This document shows, piece after piece, positions 39,332 through 48,244 of a stretch of DNA of 64,000 nucleotides. The first letter of the stretch is position 1. Every line of letters starts with the position of its first letter. This DNA is from an uncultured Pseudomonadales bacterium. Lineage in GTDB: Bacteria; Pseudomonadota; Gammaproteobacteria; Pseudomonadales; Cellvibrionaceae. The position numbers and the translations under genes were made by a program. Under the pieces are notes generated by a model. The model saw only the letters and a list, made by a program, of their open reading frames with translations. It was not told the DNA's origin and did not search any database. The stretch is taken from assembly GCA_947494095.1 (NCBI GenBank), contig CANLTI010000009.1, forward strand, positions 35,287-99,286. Direction: 5' to 3'.

Positions 39332-40567
39332 ATGCAGCCAGCCGAACCACTGCTTCACACTAAATCGCCAAATATTGAGCCTAATACCTGTGATGTTGAC
39401 AGTGCCTTAGATTTTTTTAATGAAACAGCAGGGCAGTTAGGCCGCTCTTACCAAATGCTAGAAAACCGCGTTGCACAGCTCACCCAAGAGCTCGATGAGG
39501 TGTCGGCACAAAAGCAAGAGGCCAATGAAGAGAAGGCCCAGCTTGCCCAGCGCCTGCAAAAGCTATTAGATTTATTGCCCGGCGGCATTGTAGTGATTGA
39601 TGCCAAAGGTGTGATAGTGCAAAGCAACCCTGCTGCCCAAAAAATGCTTGATCACACGCTAGATAATAGCTTGTGGCGCAACATTATTAGCGAGTGCTTT
39701 GCCCCGCGTGGCGATGATGGGCTGGAGATATCAACGCGTGAGGGCTGCCGCGTGAGTATGGCGACAAGCTCGCTCGATAATGAGGGCCAAATTGTACTGC
39801 TGACCGACCAAACACAAACCCGCAAGCTGCAGCAAAAGGTGAGCCGCTACGAAAAACTCTCGGCAATGGGTAAAATGGTTTCGGCGCTGGCCCACCAAAT
39901 ACGCACGCCGTTATCGGCAGCTATGCTATATGCCGACCACTTAAACAGCGAAGACTTAAGCCCGCAAAATCAAAAAAAGTGCGCCCAAAAAATTCAAAGC
40001 CGCCTACAGCACATGGAAAAGCAAGTGCGCGATATGCTGCTGTTTGTGCGTAACGAGCTGCCATTAAATGATGTGATTAGCCTTAGTAACTTAGAGCAAG
40101 GTGTGCGTGCCGCCATAGAAGTTACCTTGGCAACAAGCCAGAGCTATTGCATTTACATCAACCCCCAGGCTACCACCGAGCTGCGCTGTAACCGCGAAGC
40201 CTTAATTAGTGCCATAGGTAACTTGGTCAATAACGCGGTGCAAGCCAAAACAGCCGCGGTCAATATTGCGCTGCGCTTTGATTGTTTGGGGCTTAATGGG
40301 GTGCCACATCTTAGAGTGTCGGTGGTGGATGATGGGCCCGGTATGAGTGAAGAGCAATTGCATGCAGCCAAAGAGCTGTTTTATACCTCTAAACCGCAAG
40401 GCACAGGCCTAGGTTTGGCGGTGGTGCAGTCGGTAGCCAGAGCGCATGGCGGCTATATGAGTTTGCAATCGGGTGAGGGGCAAGGCACAAAGGCGCGTGT
40501 TTATATTCCGCTAAACCATGGCAGCGAAAGTATTTTGGCGCGTCACTTAAAAGGAGTGAATGTATGA
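39332..40567 (+). CDS. fleS: Flagellar sensor histidine kinase FleS (FlrB)
   Basis: A 411 aa soluble kinase that phosphorylates FleR to switch on middle flagellar genes. No membrane segment. An N-terminal coiled coil (about 30-80) is followed by a PAS domain (LLPGGIVVIDAKGVIVQSNPA, near 88), the H-box ALAHQIRTPLSAAML (near 185) and an ATPase domain with NLVNNAVQA, VVDDGPGMS and GTGLGLAVV. The ATG at 39332 has GGGAG upstream; the frame opens at 39302 but that would lie almost at the expected transcription start. The stop overlaps fleR by four bases. Confidence 0.9.
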   Translation: MQPAEPLLHTKSPNIEPNTCDVDSALDFFNETAGQLGRSYQMLENRVAQLTQELDEVSAQKQEANEEKAQLAQRLQKLLDLLPGGIVVIDAKGVIVQSNPAAQKMLDHTLDNSLWRNIISECFAPRGDDGLEISTREGCRVSMATSSLDNEGQIVLLTDQTQTRKLQQKVSRYEKLSAMGKMVSALAHQIRTPLSAAMLYADHLNSEDLSPQNQKKCAQKIQSRLQHMEKQVRDMLLFVRNELPLNDVISLSNLEQGVRAAIEVTLATSQSYCIYINPQATTELRCNREALISAIGNLVNNAVQAKTAAVNIALRFDCLGLNGVPHLRVSVVDDGPGMSEEQLHAAKELFYTSKPQGTGLGLAVVQSVARAHGGYMSLQSGEGQGTKARVYIPLNHGSESILARHLKGVNV

Positions 40568-42144
40568 GTCATTCAGCTGTGGTGCGTGTTGAGCCTTTGG
40601 CGGGTGAGGGCGTTGCACCAAAAGTGTTGGTGGTTGAAGACGACCCTGCCCTGCGAGAAGCCCTGTGCGATACCTTGGCACTGGCTCATTTTGACGTGAT
40701 ACAAGCGCACAGCGCTGAGCAGGCAATAAGCCTGTTGCCCGAGCATTTAGATATGGCACTGGTCGTATCGGATGTGAATATGGGAGCCTTGAGCGGGCAC
40801 GACTTACTGCGCCATGTACGTAAAGAATATGCCCATATCCCCGTATTATTAATTACGGCGTTTGCCAGTATTAGCGAGTCGGTAGAGGCAATGCGCCAAG
40901 GCGCTGTAGACTATTTGGTCAAGCCCTTTGAGGCCGAGGTGTTAACCCGGGCGGCACGCAAATTTGTCGGGCAAAGCGCGGGCAGTTGCGACGAGCCTGT
41001 AGCCATGGCGCCCTCTAGCCAAAAATTATTGCAGCTGGCAAGGCGTGTAGCGCAATCGGACTCTACCGCGTTGTTGGTGGGCGAGTCGGGTACCGGTAAA
41101 GAGGTACTGGCGCGTTATATTCACGAGCATTCGCCACGCAAAGCCCAGCCCTTTATTGCGATTAACTGCGCAGCAATCCCCGAAAACATGCTAGAGGCCA
41201 TGCTATTTGGCCACGAAAAAGGCGCTTACACAGGGGCCTATAGCTCGGCGCCGGGTAAGTTTGAGCAGGCCAATGGCGGGACTATTTTGTTGGACGAAAT
41301 ATCTGAAATGGCCCTGCCTTTACAGGCCAAGCTGTTGCGGGTGCTGCAAGAGCGTGAGGTAGAGCGCTTAGGTGGACGCAAGTGTATACAGCTTGATGTA
41401 CGAGTGATTGCCACCACTAACCGCGATATGCGCCAAGAAGTTGTCGATGGTAAGTTTAGAGAAGATTTGTACTTTAGATTGAGTGTATTACCTTTGCAGT
41501 GGGCGCCGTTGCGCGATCGCAAAGAAGATATTTTACCCCTTGCCCAAAGCGTATTACAGCGCCATGCGGCTAAGCAGCACCGCGCAGGTGTATACCTGAG
41601 CGATGAGGCCAAGCAACTAATGCTGCAGTACCCTTGGCCGGGCAATGTACGCGAGCTGGATAACGTCATGCAGCGCGCCTTAATACTGCAAGCGGGCAAT
41701 GTGCTAGCCGCAGAAGACCTAGGCTTACAAGCGACGCAGCACTTTAGCCAAAAGCCCTCATTGGTGGATGTGATGCAAGCAGAGCTAGCCCCAAAGCCTG
41801 CCGATACCACGCCTGCCACTGCGCTCGATAGCGCACCTAGCAGCCCTACGCCCAATGCAGTCGGCGCCGGTGGGCAAGCTTTTGACGCTACCCAATGGGG
41901 TGCAACCCCCAAAGATATTCCTGCCTCTTTGAGGGTGCAAGGGCGCGAACCCTTAGCGCCCGTTGCCGAGCTGGGGCATGATTTGCGCCAGCGTGAATTT
42001 GAAATCATACGCCAAACCTTAAAAAGCGAATGCGGCAGCAAAAAAGAAACCGCCAAGCGTCTAGGCATTAGCGCCCGTACGCTGCGCTATAAAATGGCCA
42101 AGCTACGTGAGGATGGATTTGATTTAGAGGGTACTAGTGAATAG
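40564..42144 (+). CDS. fleR: Sigma-54-dependent response regulator FleR (FlrC)
   Basis: A 526 aa activator. Receiver domain at about 20-130 (VVEDDPALREA, phospho-Asp in VVSDVNMG, Lys in LVKPFE). AAA+ domain at about 150-380 with Walker A GESGTGKE, the sigma-54 loop GAYTGA (usual GAFTGA) and Walker B GGTILLDE. A Pro/Ala-rich linker precedes a Fis-type HTH (KETAKRLGISARTLRYKMA). Paired with FleS, it fits flagellar FleR rather than NtrC. No flagellar structural genes are in the window. Confidence 0.9.
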   Translation: MSHSAVVRVEPLAGEGVAPKVLVVEDDPALREALCDTLALAHFDVIQAHSAEQAISLLPEHLDMALVVSDVNMGALSGHDLLRHVRKEYAHIPVLLITAFASISESVEAMRQGAVDYLVKPFEAEVLTRAARKFVGQSAGSCDEPVAMAPSSQKLLQLARRVAQSDSTALLVGESGTGKEVLARYIHEHSPRKAQPFIAINCAAIPENMLEAMLFGHEKGAYTGAYSSAPGKFEQANGGTILLDEISEMALPLQAKLLRVLQEREVERLGGRKCIQLDVRVIATTNRDMRQEVVDGKFREDLYFRLSVLPLQWAPLRDRKEDILPLAQSVLQRHAAKQHRAGVYLSDEAKQLMLQYPWPGNVRELDNVMQRALILQAGNVLAAEDLGLQATQHFSQKPSLVDVMQAELAPKPADTTPATALDSAPSSPTPNAVGAGGQAFDATQWGATPKDIPASLRVQGREPLAPVAELGHDLRQREFEIIRQTLKSECGSKKETAKRLGISARTLRYKMAKLREDGFDLEGTSE

Positions 42145-42513
42145 TGCTGCTAGCGGTAAATGCTTGAGCGTAAATAAATGAAGCGGGTGCATAGAGCGGG
42201 TAATAACCCATGCGTTGACTGTGCTTGCGCTACAGTATAAAAGAGTCTAAAAAATACGTAAAAGTGTGATTTTTTGACTTTTATACAGCATCAAAAACCG
42301 CCATAATCCAAAAAGGTACACGCTTGACTATTATAAATAGTGGGCTGTAATTAATGGCGGCAATTGATTAATTGAGGTAATAGCCGGCCGTGGTTAATAG
42401 CGCTATGGCTAATAGCCCTGTGATCAATAGCCTAGTGTACCGAGGCTTACCCCTGGCGGGTTGCTTGCTCTAGTTTTGTTTTTTGTGTGTTGTTTTACAT
42501 GAGGAGTTTAGCT
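42145..42513. other. Gene-free gap between fleR and the PA3496-like gene
   Basis: About 370 bp with no supported gene. Around 42365-42435 a short unit TAATAGC recurs with variations, a low-complexity drift. A promoter for the downstream small gene is likely but none stands out. Confidence 0.5.
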
Positions 42514-42693
42514 ATGGGTTTAGAGATACTAGAGGGCGATATGAGCCTTCAATTAATGCAACAAGATATTGACGATTTTGTTGAGCAAGAAAGCGATAGA
42601 GTGATAGGCGTAGACTCACGTAGGCGCCTAGAAAATAAAATTGATGAGCTGCGCTTATTGCGTGAAATGCAAGAGTTTGATTTTGATGGTTAA
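42514..42693 (+). CDS. PA3496-family small protein
   Basis: A 59 aa acidic protein. The C-terminal half (DSRRRLENKIDELRLLREM followed by an FDFD end) matches my memory of the PA3496 family, annotated in pseudomonads as a putative envelope integrity protein; the function is not established. The ATG at 42514 has GAGGAG seven bases upstream. A terminator follows, so it is probably a single-gene unit. Confidence 0.75.
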   Translation: MGLEILEGDMSLQLMQQDIDDFVEQESDRVIGVDSRRRLENKIDELRLLREMQEFDFDG

Positions 42694-42735
42694 AGTGCGT
42701 AAATGTTGATGTTCGGCATAATTATTACGCAGATT

Positions 42736-42759
42736 AAAGCCCCAGTTTTGGGGCTTTTT
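42736..42759 (+). terminator. Intrinsic terminator after the PA3496-like gene
   Basis: An 8-base stem (AAAGCCCC / GGGGCTTT) with a six-base loop and five Ts. A short duplication of GGTTTAAGGGTTTT follows at about 42768-42795. Confidence 0.9.
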
Positions 42760-42965
42760 GGATTTTGGTTTAAGGGTTTTGGTTTAAGGGTTTTGCGGTG
42801 TGCGCGCTGATTGAGCTGAGGCTATTGGCCCTTACGGTAAGCGACTAAATAGGCGCATATAGCCGTACTGACTTTTTAATATGATAAAAGTGTTGTATAA
42901 CAGCACTCTACAAAAACCTTAAGGCACCCAAATGAGTGCCAAATGGATAAGGGGTAGGGTTGAAT

Positions 42966-43268
42966 ATGACGGTAACAAGGTCTGAGCTTATAGAGCGCAT
43001 TACCGATGCGCAGCAAGGTATTCAGGTGCGCGATGTGGAGCTAGCAGTAAAAATGCTAGTAGAGCACATGGCGCAAGTAGTCACGCAAAGTGAGCGTATA
43101 GAAGTACGCGGCTTTGGCAGCTTTGAATTGCACTACCGCCCACCCAGGCGCGCCCGCAACCCCAAAACGGGCGAGCAGGTTGCTCTAGAGGGTAAATATG
43201 CCGTGCACTTTAAGCCCGGTAAAGAGCTGCGCGAAAAGGTGAATGAGCAGCTAGCCGAAATACGCTAG
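42966..43268 (+). CDS. ihfB: Integration host factor, beta subunit
   Basis: DNA-bending nucleoid protein (with IhfA). 100 aa; all family marks are present: [12 protein letters not shown] start, [18 protein letters not shown] beta-arm region and GRNP-type [29 protein letters not shown] cut to NPKTGEQV and HFKPGKELR. Closest to IhfB rather than HU. The ATG at 42966 has GGGTAGGG upstream; a TTG at 42960 is possible. The stop codon is the first TAG of a truncated MITE-like element. In Pseudomonas ihfB also precedes the O-antigen locus. No rpsA is seen upstream. Confidence 0.95.
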   Translation: MTVTRSELIERITDAQQGIQVRDVELAVKMLVEHMAQVVTQSERIEVRGFGSFELHYRPPRRARNPKTGEQVALEGKYAVHFKPGKELREKVNEQLAEIR

Positions 43269-43331
43269 AGGCGAGGCAGTAATAGCTTGTCCAATTAGAC
43301 GTAGGGTTTTGTTTTTTCGGCAAGGCGCTTG
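43266..43331 (+). mobile_element. MITE-like element, copy D (truncated)
   Basis: The left 66 or so bases of the family (TAGAGGCGAGGC, AGCTTGTCCAATTAG, then a CGGCAAGGCGCTTG segment) follow the last ihfB sense codon; the right part is lost. The element supplies the ihfB stop codon. The following 43332-43565 is low-complexity DNA with recurrent ATAGTAG and a duplicated GTGCGAATTAATA (about 43451-43477), no gene. Confidence 0.7.
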
Positions 43332-43565
43332 TTATCCCGTTCCGCGTTATTGGTACTGTATTGATACTGCAATGGTTTTGTGCTGGGGCTATAAATAGTA
43401 GTACCATAAACAGTAGTGCTATAACTATAAATAGTGACGCCATAAAATGGTGCGAATTAATAGTGCGAATTAATAGCACCAATCAATAGCGTTACAGGTA
43501 AAGTTGTAGTAAAGCAGGCAGTAAAAAGCAGTATCCCATTTCTTAATACCCAGCTAAGGACTTTT

Positions 43566-44975
43566 ATGCCGGCTCTTGTTATACCTGTTGTACTCTCGGG
43601 GGGCAGTGGTACCCGCTTATGGCCTAAGTCGCGCCAGCATTATCCCAAGCAATTGCACAAGCTCTATGGTGAGTATACGCTGCTGCAACATACCGTTAAG
43701 CGCATAGCCTGCGAGCAGGCGCCTATTGTTGTGTGTAATAACGAGCAGCGTTTTATGGTGGCCGACCAGCTTGTTGCTGTGTGTGCGGCAAAGCCCGATA
43801 TTATTTTGGAGCCAGTAGGCCGCGACACGGCGCCAGCAGTCGCTATTGCGGCCTTGCAGGCCATGCAGCGCGACCCCGAAGCCATTATTGCCATATTCCC
43901 AGCCGATCACCTTATTCAAAATGCCGAGGTTTTTAATACCGCATTGGCGCAAGCGGTAGATATGGCCGAGCAGCAAAAGCTAGTCGCCTTTGGTGTAACG
44001 CCTACAAGGGCCGAAACCGGCTATGGCTATATTAAAGCGCAAAATACTGGCAGTGGGCCAAGCCCGGTGGCGCAATTTGTAGAAAAACCCAATGCACAAC
44101 TGGCCGAGCAATATATAAACAGTGGCGACTATTACTGGAATAGCGGTATGTTTGTCTTTAAAGCCAAAGCGCTTATTGCCGAGCTACAGCAATACCAGCC
44201 CGCCATAGTAGCGGCGTGTCAACAAGCCTTGCACGCTAGCAGCACAGATCTTGATTTTATTAGGCTTGATAAAACAGCCTTTGAGCAAAGCCCAGCTATC
44301 TCGATTGATTACGCATTAATGGAAAAAACGCGCCAAGCGTGGGTGCTGCCTTTGCATAATAGCGGTTGGAGCGATATAGGCAGTTGGGATGCCCTGTGGG
44401 AGGTAAGCCCAAAAGATGATAACCATAATGCCTTGATTGGCGATGTGATTGCCGAGCAAAGTAGCCATTGTTATGTCGACGCGCAGCACAGACTGGTGGC
44501 ATTGGTAGGGCTAGAAAATGTAGCCGTTATTGATACGGCCGATGCGGTACTGGTGATTAATAAAAATAAAGCGCAACACGTAAAAGCCGTGGTGCAAGCG
44601 CTAAAAGACCGCAGCCGCAAGGAGTACACCGCCCACCGCGAGGTGCACCGCCCTTGGGGGTGTTACGACTCAATCGATAGTGGTAAGCGCTACCAGGTTA
44701 AGCGCATTAGCGTTAAGCCTGGCGCGAGTTTATCGCTGCAAATGCATCACCATCGCGCCGAGCACTGGATTATTGTCTCTGGTACAGCGCGTGTTCAGCG
44801 TGGTGATGATCAAATGCTCCTCACCGAAAACCAGTCGGTTTATATACCCTTAGGCGAAAAACACAGATTAACCAACCCAGGCAAGGTGCTGCTCGAACTT
44901 ATTGAAGTGCAAAGCGGTAGCTACCTAGGAGAAGACGATATTGTGCGTTTTGACGATGTGTTTGGGCGCAGTTAA
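43566..44975 (+). CDS. manC: Mannose-1-phosphate guanylyltransferase / mannose-6-phosphate isomerase
   Basis: Bifunctional type II enzyme making GDP-mannose for polysaccharide. The 469 aa protein has the N-terminal nucleotidyltransferase (VVLSGGSGTRLWPKSRQHYPK, FVEKP, YYWNSGMFVFKA) and the C-terminal cupin isomerase (RPWGCYDSIDSGKRYQVKRI, QMHHHRAEHWIIVSGTA). Same family as AlgA, WbpW and XanB. It opens the polysaccharide region. No gmd or GDP-fucose genes are visible here, so GDP-mannose may be used directly or elsewhere. Confidence 0.95.
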   Translation: MPALVIPVVLSGGSGTRLWPKSRQHYPKQLHKLYGEYTLLQHTVKRIACEQAPIVVCNNEQRFMVADQLVAVCAAKPDIILEPVGRDTAPAVAIAALQAMQRDPEAIIAIFPADHLIQNAEVFNTALAQAVDMAEQQKLVAFGVTPTRAETGYGYIKAQNTGSGPSPVAQFVEKPNAQLAEQYINSGDYYWNSGMFVFKAKALIAELQQYQPAIVAACQQALHASSTDLDFIRLDKTAFEQSPAISIDYALMEKTRQAWVLPLHNSGWSDIGSWDALWEVSPKDDNHNALIGDVIAEQSSHCYVDAQHRLVALVGLENVAVIDTADAVLVINKNKAQHVKAVVQALKDRSRKEYTAHREVHRPWGCYDSIDSGKRYQVKRISVKPGASLSLQMHHHRAEHWIIVSGTARVQRGDDQMLLTENQSVYIPLGEKHRLTNPGKVLLELIEVQSGSYLGEDDIVRFDDVFGRS

Positions 44976-45298
44976 CAAACTATTGGCATGTAATGTGCGC
45001 TGTGTAGCAGTAAGTAGCAGTAAGTGGCGGTAAGTAACAAATTACAGCTTTATTACAGTTGCACAGCTCTGTTAAACTGCAATGTATTCATAACGACTAA
45101 TACGCCGATGTTTTGCATGCGGCGCCAATTTTTATATTTAACACCTTAGGTGGCTATTAATTTGCCCTAATGCCAACCCAGTACCAATGTGTATCGCTTA
45201 GGTGGTGACGTGCAGCGGTTAAACACCGTCACGGTAGTGGCGGTGGGCTATAATGAGCAAAGCGTTAGATTTTACCTATTAAGTTTTTGGAGTACCAG
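44976..45298. other. Gap between manC and wecA with short tandem repeats
   Basis: About 320 bp without a supported gene. At about 45005-45036 the unit AGCAGTAAGT recurs three times with changes. A GGAG at 45287-45292 is the wecA ribosome binding site. Confidence 0.5.
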
Positions 45299-46363
45299 AT
45301 GGAGTATGGATTTGCGGTATTGGGCGTTGCTTTTTTAGTGACAGTCACAGCCGTAAAAATAATAAGGCCCCTTGCGGTGAGTATTGGGCTAGTCGATAAG
45401 CCCGGTGGCCGTAAGCAGCACGATGGCGCCATTCCCTTAATTGGCGGTTTGGCCATGTTTGTGGGGTTGTTTTTATCGTCTTATATTATGCTAGAGCAAC
45501 CTACGTTTGTACGTGTATTTATGCTAGGTGGTGCCATGATAGTATTTATGGGTGCCATGGATGATAGATACGACATTAGTGCTAGGTTTAGATTAGTTGC
45601 GCAGCTATTAATTGCGGCTTTATTTGTCTATGGCCTTAAGTTGGGCGTGGCTAGCTTTGGTAACCTACTGGGCCTGGGCGAAATACGCTTAGGCTGGTTG
45701 GGCTACCCGTTTGCGCTAGTAGCCATTATTGCCGTCATTAATGCCGTGAACATGCTCGATGGTATTGATGGTTTAGTTGGTGGCTTAGGTTTAACCAGCT
45801 TTATGGGGCTGGCGTTATTGTACTTTGGTGTAGGCGAGCTAAACACGGCTTGGTTATGCTTTGCCTTAGTGGGCGCGCTAATGGGCTTTTTAGTGTTTAA
45901 CTTGTGGGGCAAGCCCAGCCATAAGCGCTTTAAAAAGGTATTTATGGGCGACGCTGGCAGTATGTTTGTAGGTTTGGCTTTGGCTGTGCTATTGCTGTGT
46001 GGCGCGAGCGAGCACACGGCAGCCTTTAAGCCGGTAACAGCGCTATGGTTTGTATTGTTACCCCTCACCGATATGATCACATTAATGTATCGCCGTGTTA
46101 AGCGTGGCAAGTCGCCTTTGTCACCCGATCGCACGCATATACATCATATTCTTATGCGTGCCGGTTTTAATGGCCGCCAAACCCTGTACATTATGCTGTT
46201 TGTGCAGCTGGTGTTAGTGTGTATGGGCATGGTATTTAACTACCTGCCGGGCGCCGAGGCAATATCATTTAGTTGTTGTTTGGTATTTGTATTGGCCTAC
46301 CAGCTATTAATGAAGCGTAGCTGGCGCTTTATTCGCTGGAATAAGCGCCGCTTTGCGCAATAA
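45299..46363 (+). CDS. wecA: Undecaprenyl-phosphate N-acetylhexosamine 1-phosphate transferase (WecA/WbpL-like)
   Basis: Starts repeat-unit synthesis by moving HexNAc-1-P to undecaprenyl phosphate. The 354 aa membrane protein has about ten helices and the family sites DKPGGRKQHDGAIPLIGG, MGAMDDRYD, NAVNMLDGIDGLVGG (catalytic Asp pair), FMGDAGSMFVG and the basic HIHHILMRAGF loop. The ATG at 45299 has GGAG six bases upstream. WecA (GlcNAc) and WbpL (FucNAc/QuiNAc) types cannot be separated by eye. Confidence 0.9.
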   Translation: MEYGFAVLGVAFLVTVTAVKIIRPLAVSIGLVDKPGGRKQHDGAIPLIGGLAMFVGLFLSSYIMLEQPTFVRVFMLGGAMIVFMGAMDDRYDISARFRLVAQLLIAALFVYGLKLGVASFGNLLGLGEIRLGWLGYPFALVAIIAVINAVNMLDGIDGLVGGLGLTSFMGLALLYFGVGELNTAWLCFALVGALMGFLVFNLWGKPSHKRFKKVFMGDAGSMFVGLALAVLLLCGASEHTAAFKPVTALWFVLLPLTDMITLMYRRVKRGKSPLSPDRTHIHHILMRAGFNGRQTLYIMLFVQLVLVCMGMVFNYLPGAEAISFSCCLVFVLAYQLLMKRSWRFIRWNKRRFAQ

Positions 46364-46405
46364 TTAAGCCTATAAGTGCAGTATATTCACCCGATAAAAG
46401 CAGCC

Positions 46406-46450
46406 AGGCACAAAAAAACCAAGCACAAAAAAACCAAGCACAAAAAAGCG
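46406..46450. repeat. Three direct copies of a 15-base A-rich unit
   Basis: The unit AAGCACAAAAAAACC occurs three times; the third copy runs into the left arm of the following terminator. Confidence 0.75.
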
Positions 46451-46480
46451 AAGCCCAAGGCAATAGGGCTTCGCTTTTTT
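46442..46480. terminator. Strong intrinsic terminator after wecA
   Basis: Perfect 15-base arms (AAAAAAGCGAAGCCC and complement) with a nine-base loop; A-run and T-run on the two sides make it usable in both directions. It separates wecA from the EPS regulator. Confidence 0.92.
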
Positions 46481-46593
46481 GTATCTGCCCTGTCTGCTGT
46501 ATGCGCTTGGCGTTTACCGTTTGGTTTGATGTGAGTCTCAAAGCTTAAATATTGGGTGTTCAACACTTGAACGCCCAATAAAACTGCCGTAAA

Positions 46594-46935
46594 ATGCCAC
46601 CCATGAAAGAAACAGCCATACCCGATGAGGTGCGCTTGGCGTTAATGCGCAAGCTGGCCCAAAACCCCAATGTAAGCCAGCGCGAGCTAGCCGCCGAGCT
46701 AGGGGTAAGCCTAGGCAAGGTTAACTATTGCCTAAAGGCGCTGGTAAAAGTGGGCTGGGTAAAAGCCGGCAACTTTGCCCGCTCTAGTAATAAAACAGGT
46801 TATGCATATTTGCTAACCCCCAAAGGCATAGCACAAAAAACCGCCCTCACAACGCGCTTTATAGCGTTTAAACAGCAGCAGTACACAGACCTCAAAAAAG
46901 AAATAGAAGAGTTGCGGTTAGAGGTTAGAGGTTAG
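46594..46935 (+). CDS. MarR-type EPS-associated transcriptional regulator
   Basis: A 113 aa protein with a winged HTH (VSQRELAAELGVSLGKVNYC, about 29-48) followed by VKVGWVKAGNFARSSNKTGYAYLLTP, here cut to VGWVKAGNF and TGYAYLLTPKG. This is the small regulator family that accompanies exopolysaccharide loci, and the C-terminus is a coiled coil. ATGs at 46594 and 46603 are both possible. The last codons and the stop lie in a GAGGTTA tandem repeat, so the C-terminus can vary. Confidence 0.85.
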   Translation: MPPMKETAIPDEVRLALMRKLAQNPNVSQRELAAELGVSLGKVNYCLKALVKVGWVKAGNFARSSNKTGYAYLLTPKGIAQKTALTTRFIAFKQQQYTDLKKEIEELRLEVRG

Positions 46936-46948
46936 AGGTTAGAGGTTA
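46921..46948. repeat. Tandem 7-base repeat (GAGGTTA) at the 3' end of the EPS regulator
   Basis: Four exact copies; the gene's stop codon lies in the second copy. Copy-number change would leave the first units, and so the stop, intact. Confidence 0.85.
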
Positions 46949-47038
46949 GAGCATTTTTAATTTAAGTTGTGCAGTGCAATCAACGGTGGGTGCTCGCATC
47001 GCGAGTAAAAGCCAATTGCCAGCACCAGCGAGTAGCCA

Positions 47039-48187
47039 ATGAATATTAAAGAGCTAATACAGCAAGGCGAGAACAGCGCGGTAGAATTTAAAACCGCTGA
47101 TGTACGGCCAGAGTCATTAGCAAAAGAGCTAGTGGCCTTTGTGAATGGCCAAGGCGGCGTGGTATTGGTGGGTGTTGATGATAGCGGTAATGTAACTGGA
47201 TTAAATAAGCCTAGCGGCTTTTGTGATTGGGTGGCCAATATATTGCGTACAGCAGTCCATCCAGTTATAAATGCCGACATAAGTGTGGCAGTGATTGATG
47301 GTAAAAGTGTAGGGGTAATCAATGCACCCAAAGGTACCGATAAGCCCTATCAAACCAACGCTGGCCAATATTTAGTGCGTGTAGGCGCAACTAATAGAGC
47401 GGCATCGGTGCAAGAACTCATGCGGTTGTTTCAGCAGGCAGGTGTATTTCATGTAGATGCTAACTCTGTAACAGGGGCGGGTATTAAAGATTTAAGCCTA
47501 AGCAGCCTCGATCAATATTTAACAAGGTATGACTTAAGCCTTGCTGATGATACCGATCATGCAGCCTTGTTACAGAATATGGATGTACTAACCGGTGAAG
47601 AGCCAACAATTGCAGGTTTGTTGTTATTTGGTATAAACCCGCAGCGTTTTTTGCCTAATGCCTGTGTGAGTTATGCGCACTTTGCAGGCAATACAATAGA
47701 TGCTGAGTTAATTGATAAGCAAGTAATAAACGGTACCCTGCCCGAGCAAATTGAGCGTGCGTTAGCGGTAATGACCAATAATGTAGCGGTAAGCAGTAAT
47801 ATACAAGGTGCCAAAACCGAGCCTACAACAACTAGCTACCCACAAAAAGTATTTAGGGAGCTAATAGTGAATGCGGTAGTGCACCGCAATTACAGCATTG
47901 TAGGTTCACGCATACGGATACTGCACTTTGACGATCGCGTAGAGTTTATATCGCCAGGGCGCTTACCCAATACGGTATCTATTCAAAAGTTACCTTTTGG
48001 GGTTTCTTATGCGAGCAACCCTATTATTTTGAAGTTTTTAGAAAACTTAAGGTACGTCGATAAATTAGGCCGAGGCTTACCTATGGTATGGCAAGAGGCT
48101 AAAAAATTAAAGCGTAAGGTAACGTTTGAAGAAATAGGCGAAGAATTTAAAGTCACACTGTCGCTAAAAAGCGAAAGCGTGAATTAG
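47039..48187 (+). CDS. AlbA_2/Schlafen-type putative DNA-binding ATPase-like protein
   Basis: A 382 aa protein. Residues about 1-125 form an AlbA_2 (divergent AAA-4, Schlafen-related) domain: ENSAVEFKTADVRPESLAKE, then AFVNGQGGVVLVGVDDSG. The C-terminal part resembles the ATPase-like half of COG2865 proteins (RELIVNAVVHRNYS, ISPGRLPNTV, GRGLPMVWQEA). These proteins are common in accessory and defence islands, where roles include regulation and anti-phage functions; the role here is unknown. It lies between the EPS regulator and an MNT-HEPN gene. Confidence 0.85.
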   Translation: MNIKELIQQGENSAVEFKTADVRPESLAKELVAFVNGQGGVVLVGVDDSGNVTGLNKPSGFCDWVANILRTAVHPVINADISVAVIDGKSVGVINAPKGTDKPYQTNAGQYLVRVGATNRAASVQELMRLFQQAGVFHVDANSVTGAGIKDLSLSSLDQYLTRYDLSLADDTDHAALLQNMDVLTGEEPTIAGLLLFGINPQRFLPNACVSYAHFAGNTIDAELIDKQVINGTLPEQIERALAVMTNNVAVSSNIQGAKTEPTTTSYPQKVFRELIVNAVVHRNYSIVGSRIRILHFDDRVEFISPGRLPNTVSIQKLPFGVSYASNPIILKFLENLRYVDKLGRGLPMVWQEAKKLKRKVTFEEIGEEFKVTLSLKSESVN

Positions 48188-48244
48188 ACCGCGATAAACA
48201 GCAAGCCAAACACCTAAGTGCAGCGAACTGTGAGAGTAAAGAGT

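Noticed and set aside
41238..42068. A 276-codon open frame on the minus strand inside fleR
   Set aside because: It is the antisense of a complete, well-conserved gene and has a Ser/Cys/Arg-rich composition typical of shadow frames.
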